Assembly: GCA_017590115.1 (NCBI GenBank)
Contig: JAGGNK010012003.1
Span: forward strand, 314,345-378,344
Origin: Montifringilla adamsi
Taxonomy: Eukaryota; Chordata; Aves; Passeriformes; Passeridae
Direction of reading: 5' to 3'
DNA length: 64,000 nt
Positions 55,583 through 64,000 of this stretch are shown in pieces. Each line of letters opens with the position of its first letter. Position 1 is the stretch's first letter. Under the pieces are notes generated by a model. The model was not told where the DNA came from and did no database searches. It saw only the letters and a list, made by a program, of their open reading frames with translations. Made by a program: the position numbers and the translations under genes.

Positions 55583-55795
55583 ATGTGCAGCGGCGTCGGC
55601 TGCTTCTGGGCGCTGCTCTCCGCCGGCCTCCTGGCCGCCTGCGCCGCCGCCTTCCTCTCGCCGGCCTGGCTGCTGCCGCCCGGCCGAGCCGCCGCCGGTT
55701 TCGGCTTGCTCTGGCGCTGCGCCGGGCCGCCCCGCGGCTGCCACGGCTCCGCCGGCCCCGGCGGCTTCGGAGACATCCCCTCCGGTTCCTGGCAG
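55583..55795 (+). CDS. LHFPL-type tetraspan membrane protein, first coding exon only (partial gene)
   Basis: 71 codons open with ATG at 55583 and end at a GGCAG|GTGAGC donor in phase 0. The translation begins MCSGVGCFWALL, with a hydrophobic membrane segment at about residues 8-27, then SPAWL (26-30), GFGLLWRC (39-46), cysteines at 46 and 53, and ends in FGDIPSGSWQ (62-71). LHFPL proteins have the same design in exon 1: TM1, a W...GLW..C loop signature, and an exon ending near IPSGSWQ. The family has four membrane passes; members in hair cells and at synapses partner channels and receptors. Which paralog this is cannot be decided. Exons for TM2-4 were not found to position 64,000, so the gene either has a long first intron or is incomplete. 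Confidence 0.62.
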
Positions 55796-55837
55796 GTGAG
55801 CGCCTCCCCGCCGCGGCACCCCCCACAGCCTCTCCCG

Positions 55838-56240
55838 GGAATCTCCCGGCAGCTCCCCGACATCCCGCCTGCCCTTCCCTGCACTCCCCGGCGTCTCCCG
55901 TCACCTCCCCGACATCACCCGTGTTTGCTTCTGGCGCTCCGGCATCCCTCATCACCTCCCCGGCATCTCCCGTCACCTCCCCGGCATCCCCCCTTGCCTG
56001 CTTTGGGCTCCTCGGGGTCACCCCATCACCTCCTGGCTTCCCCCCAGACCTGCTCCCGGCTCTCCAGTCTCTGTCCTCCTCAAGCCCCTAAGATCTTCCT
56101 GTCATCACCCCAGCTTCCCTTGTCCTGTCTTCCAGAGCTGCTCCAGCATCCCTATCCTGCCCGGATCATCCCAGGCATCCCCTGCATCCCGCAGCTGCCC
56201 TCGAGCATCCTCTGCATCTCCCCGTGCTCTCTCCAGCATC
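55838..56240 (+). repeat. Degenerate C/T-rich minisatellite
   Basis: Imperfect repeats of a ctccccggcatctcccgtcac-like unit of about 20 bp, decaying to the right into catcc/ctgcatccc words. It directly follows the LHFPL-like exon. It yields long Pro/Ser-rich open frames that are repeat artefacts. Confidence 0.7.
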
Positions 56241-57549
56241 CCTTCCACCCTCTGCATCCCGCCCGTCCTGCCTCTGAGCATCTCCTCAGCACCCCTCGGG
56301 TATCCCGAGATCCCTGTGGGGTCTCATCCCTCTTTGGGATGCTGGGCTGTTCTCGGGGTGCTGCGTGGACCCAGCGTGGTGCTCAGGGGGGCCGACCGCG
56401 GGGCTGACCCGGCCACCCCGCCCTGCCGGGGCCCCAGATCCCCCCGCTCCTGCTGGGTGTGCGGGAGGGACTCGGGGAAACCGGAGAGGTTTCTGTGCTT
56501 CCCAGCGGGGCGCTGAGCATCACTCCCGGCTGAGTTTGCTGTGCAGGGAGGTGGCTGAAACTGCTGCTCCTGGGACACGTGGATGCAGAAATCGAGCCTG
56601 AATGTGGGGGATCGGGGCTGTCCCCCTGCCCGGCCACCCGGGGTGATGCCCGTGCCAGGTTTTGGGAAGGAAGGAGGCCCAGACCCCCCCGCTCGCCCCA
56701 TGGGGCCCGGGGCTGCTGTGGTGTCCCGAGGTGACAAAGAGCCGCCTGTCACGCTGGGTGTGTGCAGGGAGAGCACAAAGCCCGGCCCCGGCACCCCACC
56801 GCCCGCTTGGTCCCGTCCTTCCTCCCTCCTCTCCCTCCATCCTTACCCCGAGGCTGTGAGTGTGAAATCCCTGCCTCTGCTCGGAACACACGGGCTTGGA
56901 CTCGCTCCAGGTCACGGTGTGGCAGCATCCCCAACGCGGGGCTGCATCCCGGAGCTCGGGGCTGTGCCGGGCACAAAGGGTGTCTGACAGCAGCTGGATT
57001 TCTCAGCCTGCCATGGAGCTGCGCTGTTATCTCTCCCAGGACACCAGGTCTGCGTGTGATTGCTTAAATCCCATCACGGTCTTTAAAATTGGCATTAGAG
57101 ACAAATATTGTGAATTGCAAAGAAAAGAACCAGCTGTATAAACTCCTAACTATTTATATAAAAAGGTGCAAAAATGCTCTTGTTTCCATGGGCTGGCCTT
57201 TGTTCAGATGTTTTTGCAAATGTGATGCAGATAAACACTTCCAAGTAATAACAAACTTTAAAGATAAGAAGGAAGCTCAGCAGTGACTCATTTGAACAAG
57301 CTTCAGCCTCTGAAAACACTGAGATCCAGAATAAAATGTCGCACGAAGTCTCTGAGTTCCTGAGCTTGGGCTGAGGAAGAGATGAATAATCACAGCACTG
57401 AGGGGAGTTTGCAGGGCATTTTGGTGACATGTCCGTGTCACCTTTATTAATATCACCCAAATAATTCATGAATAACCAGTGCAGACTCTTTCAGAGGAGA
57501 GTGCTCCCTCACCAGCTTTCTGCCATGAGGAGGGGCAGAATACCTGTTG

Positions 57550-57600
57550 TGATGGTTATTTGATGGGCTGGAATGTAATAAAATAGTCCTGACAGCTCTG
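57550..57600 (+). repeat. Duplicated 50-bp element, copy 1
   Basis: The core gatggttatttgatggg, then tggaat, taataaaata, and ctga. It matches a second copy at 58841-58889 with a few substitutions and one small indel. Family unknown. Confidence 0.8.
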
Positions 57601-57986
57601 CTGAGGCAGGCGACAGCTTTGGCTTTCTTGCTTGAGCAGCCTCCGAGCCCGCACGCCTCGGTGCTCATCACGGCGGAGCCGAGTGCCGAGAACCCCGTCC
57701 GAGTGCAAGCAGGAGATTTCTCTCTGTTTTGGAGAGATGGGGAAATCGCGGCTCTTTTTTCTTTGCTTTCAGAGCCGTGACGTTCATTTCCATCTTTCCA
57801 GCGAACTGATGGGCAGCTCTCTCTTTAAATGAAAGTCGAACGTGGACAGGAATGCGGGAGCTCCTGAAGGAGCCTCCAGCGTTTGCTCAAGTGGAGTTTG
57901 CTGCAGGAGGGAGGGAGCTGCGGCTGCCGGGGGCAAAGGCGGCTCAAGCTGGTGCGGGGCTCAGGAGCTCTGCTAGAGGGGAGCTG

Positions 57987-58503
57987 GTGGCACATCTGGG
58001 GGTGCTGAGCACACCTGGGTGGGTACTGAGCACACTGGGAGGGTGCTGAGCACACCTGGGTGGGTACTGAGCACACTGGGAGGGTGCTGAGCACACCTGG
58101 GTGGGTGCTGAGCATACCTGGGTGGGTGCTGAGCACACCTGGGTGCGTGCTGAGCACAGCTGGGGATGCTGAGCATATCTGGAGAGGGTGCTGAGCTCAC
58201 CTGGGGATGATGCTGAGGACAGCTGGGTGGATGCTGAGCGCACCTGGGAGGGTGCTGAGCACAGCTGGGTGGGTGCTGAGCACATCTGGGTGGATGCTGA
58301 GCTCACCTGGGTGCGTGCCCACCCTAGGGATGCTGAGCTCACCTGGATGGATGCTGAGCACACCTGGGTGGATGCTGAGCTCACCTGGGTGGGTGCTGAG
58401 CACATCTGGGGAGGGTGCTGAGCACAGCTGGGTGGATGCTGAGCACACTGGGAGGGTGCTGAGCTCACCTGGGTGCGTGCCCACCCTGGGGATGCCCATC
58501 CCT
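57987..58503 (+). repeat. About 21-bp minisatellite, more than 20 copies
   Basis: The unit is close to gtgctgagcacacctgggtg, varying between 18 and 22 bp. Variants swap acacctgg, acagctgg, acatctgg and acactggg. At the left a 41-bp two-unit block repeats twice; the phrase tgcgtgcccaccct occurs at about 58,312 and 58,474, so parts were duplicated as larger blocks. The repeat gives long false reading frames on both strands. Confidence 0.95.
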
Positions 58504-58840
58504 GGGGATCGTGGCTCTTTCTGTCTCCTCGCTGCTGTTCCCGTGCTTCCCTGCTCCGGTTTGTGGAAGGGTGGGGGAGCGTTCAGTCCGCAAATGATCG
58601 TTAATGCCAGTTGTGTGTGCACTTGGGGGATTATGTTAATCGTGCTACAAATGATGCTTTGAATCATGTCTGGAGGTTAATTAACATGCCTTTCTTCTCT
58701 TAAGAGGGCCTTCATGTCTGCTTAGAGTTGCTGGCTTTTTTCTGCTCCCTTTCATAATTACTTTGCAGCTCTCTAATATCATGGGTACCTTTAATTTAAC
58801 CCTGTCAGTGCTGCTGGGCTTTGCACTGAGCTCAGCATCA

Positions 58841-58889
58841 TGATGGTTATTTGATGGGGTGGAATATAATAAAATATCCCTGATGGCTG
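58841..58889 (+). repeat. Duplicated 50-bp element, copy 2
   Basis: Same order of blocks as 57550-57600: tgatggttatttgatggg, tggaatataataaaata, tccctgatggctg. The copies flank the minisatellite on both sides, about 1.29 kb apart, in direct orientation. Confidence 0.8.
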
Positions 58890-61800
58890 CAGATGGTGTG
58901 GACAGGCTGAGACCTTGCAGGAGCTGATGGAAACTGGAGAGGATTTGGCTGGAGCCAGAGAGAAGAAAGGATGGTGATGGTGATATTGCCCAGCCAATTT
59001 GTGAGTGAGGCCCTTAGGATCTGTTGTGGGATGACTTGGAGCTGTGAGGGCTGCAGAGGGACATCCCAGGTGTGCAGGTACCCTGGGGAGAGGGGATTGC
59101 TCTTGGGAGGACAAATCACAAAAACAGGTGAACTTTTAAGCTTTGAGTGGTTTCATTGCCTCTCATGACTTTTCTTTTTCCTGGTGCCAGATCACTGTGT
59201 ACGTGCAAAATAGTGCTTCATCCTCAGCTAATTTATTTTCTCTTTCAGTGGGAGCATTTGGCTCATGGGTTCCTGTCTCAGTGCTGCACTTGGGAAGCTA
59301 CTGCTGCCACATTTCAGATTTCTATTTTTATTTTTCCAGATAGTCTCCAATTATTTTCAGGCTTTGCCAAGCATGTAATCTAAAATAACAAAGAAGCTGA
59401 TCAGCCCATGATATTCAGGTTAAAGCCACATGGACCATTTGCCTATGGAGCCAGTGATGCCATGCTGGAGCAGAGCCCAGAATAACCTGCTCAGGACAGG
59501 GGAGAGGCTTTGCCCAACCCCAGCAGTTCCTTGAGTGGGTCTTTCCTGGGCTTTAAAGCAGGACTTGATTCAGCAAAGCTTAGTGAAAATGTACAATAAA
59601 CCTGCTTACCCTTTTATTAAATCTTCACTGCTGGTTTCTCACTGCATCAGTTCAACCCTGGGTTCCTGATGTCATCTGGGATTTGCCCATTGGGGCCAGG
59701 TTTGCAGATCAGCAGTCCTGATCCCATGAAAAAGCACGTGGGGTCTTCGTGGAGATGGGAAGAAATCTGTCACTCTGTGGAAAATCTGTCCCTCCTCTTC
59801 TAGCACAGGCTCTGGAATTATTGAGAGAAGCAGTGTGACCCAAGCAGGGCCTCGGGTGTGTGCTGCCTCTCAGGCAGAGTCTGATCAGGCCAGCACATTA
59901 ACTTGGGATTATCAGGAAATCAACTTTTAGCTCCTCATCCTAAGAACTTCCCAAGAAACCAGACTCTGTCTGCCAGTCCATTTGATTTTTAATTGCACTT
60001 ACACAACCTTGGCGAGAGTTGTGAGCGCTGAGTGTCAGGAATTCTTGACATCACCACCTTCATGCACATTACCCCAGAGCAGATTTATCTGCTTTCATCA
60101 GCCACCCAGACTTTTCTGACCTACATTAACAGCACTGGTGTTGGGGAAACCTGTAATTCCTGGGCTGTGGCCCCACATTTCAGTGCCCAAGTCACAAACC
60201 ACCACTGGGACTTACTGGCCTGCTCTCAGCTAAGCTGGGCTGAAAGGGGAGCTGAGGCAGGACCAGCTTAAGGGTGGGCCCTGGGAGGTCAGGTTGATTG
60301 GAAATGCAGCCAGGCTGCTCTCAGGATTAGTTCTGTCCCTGCTCTCAGAGGGAGAGGGAAGCTGCTTTGCTCGGACAAAGAGGTGGTGTCAGCCCGGGGC
60401 TGCAGGGCCAGCGGGCTCAGCTGAGCTGTGGCCACTCCTGACAGGGACAGTCAGGTCACAGGGGTCACCTGCCCACGTATCCCCCCTCAAAGAGCAAATC
60501 CCGAGTCCTGCACCTCGGGAAGGGCACAGCAGAGCCATTCTGATGCTGCATTCCCCTTTTGCAGGGCCCAGAGCAGAGTCTGGCTCAGGCTGGCAGGGAC
60601 ATTTTGGCAGTGGGACATTCCCTGCTCCTCCCGAGGCTGCAGACCCCGCTCTGCCCGGGCTCCTCCGGCTTTGTGAGGAGCCAGATGGGCGAGCGGGGTG
60701 ACCCGAGGGGCATTTGCTGGCCATGGCGGTGAGCCCGGCTCGGCCAGGAAAGGGCTAATCCCAGGGAAGGATAATGACACAGGGAGGGGAAGAAGGGCTG
60801 GTCGGGTACCCGGCACAGTGCACTGCTTGCTGCCTAATTAAAATTTCATTAAGTTGGTTGGAATCCCTTGATGGAGGTCACAGGCACACCATTGATGTGC
60901 TAATGTCTTACTTTTCCCCTTTTTTCTGTCTTTCACTACTATCCATCATCCTCTTAGATAAAGCAGTGCCATTAGGAACTGCTTTCCAGCATCCCCAGAT
61001 GCAAGGGCAGCGAAAGAGAGACAGCCATAATTCATCAGACATATTATCTGTTCCTTATTTTCTCTCTAATTAAAAAAATGCCTTCCTCCCCCCCACTTGG
61101 ATCAGTTTGGGCATTAACACCTCTGGTGTTCTGTTGAATATGCTGGTGAGCTGGGAATTAGAAAAGTTGCCTGGAAGGCCAGGACTGGCTGAGCTTTGTT
61201 TTAGTGGAGGTGGTGCAGCTAAATCTGGGCTGGGGAGAGATACCCCCTGTGCATGCTGTGCTGTGGGCACCAAAATCCACCAAATCCTGCAGCTGAAGGG
61301 GAAGAAACGAGGGCTGGAGCCTCCTCTGCACCCTGTGGCTCAGCCCAAAACATCCCAAGCTCGGCGTTGGGACATCACTCCTGGGGCTCTGCGCTGCTGC
61401 CCGCTCCGGGGCCGGGCACAGCGGGCACTTCTCAGCGCCCCTGGGCACGGGTGGCATTTTCTGCGAGCAGCGTGGAGAGGGAAGATCAAACCGGGAGGAG
61501 AAAGCGCTCAGATGGCGCCCAAAGGAAGGGAACTGCCGCGGAGGAGAAGCCGAGGATGTGTGGGATCCTGTCCTGGCGGTCGCTTGAATGCCGCCCAGAT
61601 GGCGAATGTTTGTTTCTGTGCCTCGAGTGGGGAAATAGGAGCGAGCTGCGAGGCTCCACCCGCCCACCCCGGCGGGTTCTGCTCCTGCCGAGCTCCCGGA
61701 GCCCTGCCCGGGACAAGGCACAGGAGGCACCGGCACCTGCATCCTCCGGCTGCTGCCAGCATTCCCAAACCACAAAGCTCAGCTCCCCACTCAGCACCTC

Positions 61801-64000
61801 CGTCCTGATTTGGTTTTTAACAAGGTTAAAATCTCGGTGTCCGTTTGGTTTTTATCTCTGCAGGTGCAGCACTACTCGGTTTAACCCCAAAAGATTCCCA
61901 TAAGGAATGTCTGATCACACAGAGCTCTGACAGGAAAGAGTTGCATTTAAAAATGAAAATGGTTGGATTCTTTTTGCCACCACTTCTCTTACAGTTGACT
62001 TTACATCTTTACTTTCTCCATTTGGGGTTTCATAGATATTTTCTCTCGACAGATACCCCCAAAAAGCCAGACACACTGTGACCTTCACTTCCTTTTCCTC
62101 ACTGAGCCTGTGGCTTTATTCCCAGTTATTTAGGGCATTTATTTTCTGCCTCCACTTCCAAAGATGCTGAAGCATCTGGGCAGGGCTGGAACACCCCTGC
62201 AGTCTGTAACCTGGCCCTCAGCCTGCTGCTCTGGGTACCACAGACCCCATCCAGGATGGCAGCTGTTGGGGGATGGTCCAATTAATAAATTGCATTAATA
62301 AACTAATGTGCATCATGACCCAGTTCATAGTGATGGCAGGAGCTTTGCTGGCTTGGTTTATCTCTGCTGAACCAAACACCAGGTAGTGTTTCTCAGCACT
62401 AAAAACTGGACTGGAGAGTTTATTTTTCCTTCCCCCTCCCTGCTTTAATGCTGGCTTTCAAAGATGAGTTAACTTTTACAAAGTTTTCATTAGGGAAATT
62501 AAGGAATTCTTCCCAGGATGGCCATTATGTGACATTTTAATTTTGATTTTTCTGGTGAATGAAACAACATCTTCAGCAGATTTATTGCTAAGTGAATGGC
62601 CCAGCCATGGCATGTGTCAGACCTGTAAAACACTAAAAAACAGGCAGGGGATTGTTGTTAATCAGAATTTATTACGCTACATAAAGGCATATTTACAGTC
62701 CCACCAGGGGACGATTAATTTGTTTGGGGATAAACAATTAATCTCCCTGGGAGTGGGAGCAGAAAATCTGACACGGTTTTATGTCTTTTCCCAGCATGGC
62801 AGAGGCAGGATTGCTCACAGCCTCCCTGGGGGCATCTCCTTGGCACTGCCAGGGGTCAGCAATGCCCAGGGCTGGGCAGCCAGCAGGGTTTGCACTGGGA
62901 GCTGTGCTCTTTACTGGGATAAATGGGTTTTTTCCTGCCCTGCCTGAGCCTCCTGCATCCCTGCTGTTCCTCCCCACCCTGTCTATTTTTGGGTTTCAGC
63001 CCTTGCATCTGTTTCCTGCATCCTCTCCTTTCTGCTCAAGATGCAACAGGCACAAACAGGGAGGAGAGAAGGAGGTGCTGCACAGTGGGAAGGAGAGAAT
63101 TGCAGCTGCTATTCTTTGGTACCTTTGCTCCATGGACTTCTTCAAACTTAAGCCTTATTATTTCTCTTTGAAAGCAGCTTTTTGATCTCTGCAGGAGTAA
63201 CTCCAGCACAGGGCAGGAGCACTTGGGAAATTCCCAGCTGAGGCCATGGGAAGGTTATGACAAAAGCAAAACTTCTGGTTTCCAAGAGCATATGCAGTGT
63301 TTTGGCAGGTAATGTCAGCACACAGCCAGCAGAATGTGGAAGCCAGGCAAAGAGCAGTGGTGTGCCCTTTTCTGCTGTCACCTGGTTTTGGGGCAGCTGT
63401 GCCCCTGCCACCCCTTTTGTCCCAAGAGCTGCCTGGCAGCTGTTGAGTGGCTCAGCATTCCTGGCCCACAAGGCAGAACCCAAACCTCACCATTTCACTT
63501 CACCTATTGGCCCCATGAATCTTCTCCCATTTATTCCCAACAAGACCTTTGTTCCCTTTGCCAGGGCCTGGCTGGATTTGTGGGGTTTTGGCCACCCCTG
63601 TGCACATCAGGATGCTGCCAGCCCTGAGACCCCTCAGTCTCGGCAGCTCCCAAACCAGACCAGCTCTTCTGCCAGTTTAACTCACCTGCACCCAGCCTGT
63701 TTGTGCCTTTTTCCTGTCACTCTGTCCTGAAAAAGACCTTCACACTTCTCCACAGGGATTAACAGTCGGAGCAGCTCATCACTTGTTTCCAGCAGGATCT
63801 GTGAGTTTTTAGGGGATTTGAGCCACCACAATTAAGGAGAACCTAGATCATTAAAAATAATATGCTTCACACAAGAGAGGAACCAGCCTGCTTCACAAGA
63901 CCCCTTTCTGCTGAAAAATTCATTGCTCTAAATAATTAATGGTCCTTGCAAAGGAGCATGGTTTTGCTGGGCGGAAGGTGAAATGCAGACGCCAGGCAGA

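Larger units (their letters stand above)
56500..64000 (+). other. Presumed intron 1 of the LHFPL-like gene, no exon recognised
   Basis: Apart from the minisatellite and a duplicated 50-bp element, the sequence shows only short unrecognised open frames. No reading frame resembles the LHFPL second, third or fourth membrane segment or the conserved C-terminal loop. AT-rich stretches near 58,590-58,700 and 62,640-62,770 look like possible non-coding regulatory DNA. Confidence 0.5.

Noticed and set aside
55224..56407. Long open frames on both strands around the LHFPL-like exon
   Set aside because: They reflect stop-poor GC-rich DNA and the C/T minisatellite. Only the 71-codon frame has a family signature and a matching splice donor.
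57944..58667. Frames coding heptad-like repeats such as CSAPTQV or GAEHTWV
   Set aside because: These are translations of the 21-bp minisatellite, open in several frames on both strands. Repeat periodicity explains them fully.
61107..61903. Frames of 200-230 codons on both strands near 61.5 kb
   Set aside because: Overlapping opposite-strand frames in locally GC-rich DNA with no membrane segments matching LHFPL exons 2-4 and no family signature.

Overview
The window is nuclear DNA from a vertebrate, almost certainly a bird and plausibly a songbird. It has multi-exon genes with GT-AG introns and CpG-island promoters. It also carries two fragments matching the 3' end of the avian CR1 LINE, at about 6541-6762 and 41801-42030. 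There is no sign of prokaryotic or viral gene organisation. Gene names come from recognising the translated exons, not from a database search.

Three genes lie on the minus strand, read from right to left. AKAP10 (A-kinase anchoring protein 10, D-AKAP2) has 15 coding exons from about 51,169 down to 34,730, and its 3' UTR ends near 33,430. NLE1 (Notchless homolog 1, a WD40 ribosome-assembly factor) has 13 coding exons from 32,867 to 25,924. ULK2 (autophagy-initiating kinase) enters with its first 13 coding exons, 19,083 to 234; its C-terminal two thirds lie beyond the left edge. For all three, the phases agree at every splice junction: 365 codons of ULK2 so far, 483 residues for NLE1, and 651 for AKAP10 if its start codon lies in a 4-base assembly gap. 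A fourth locus starts on the plus strand at 55,583. It is a 71-codon first exon that looks like an LHFPL-type tetraspan gene; its other exons were not found before position 64,000.

Region by region: 1-19,083 is ULK2, with an 8.4-kb third intron. About 18,680-20,060 is its CpG island. From 20,100 to 25,900 there is no gene I can support. NLE1 occupies 25,924-32,867, with a compact promoter at 32,868-33,060. AKAP10 runs from about 33,430 to 51,169, with a CpG island at 50,930-51,760 that holds five YY1-like motifs. From 52,000 to 55,150 no gene is visible. The LHFPL-like CpG island and exon follow, and then about 8 kb of presumed intron rich in minisatellites.

The three recognised genes do different jobs: autophagy kinase, 60S ribosome maturation, and PKA anchoring. 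They share a strand but nothing indicates a functional cluster. No new biological system was found. The points most worth checking are the hidden AKAP10 start, the placement of NLE1 between ULK2 and AKAP10, the incomplete LHFPL-like locus, and several tandem-repeat structures.
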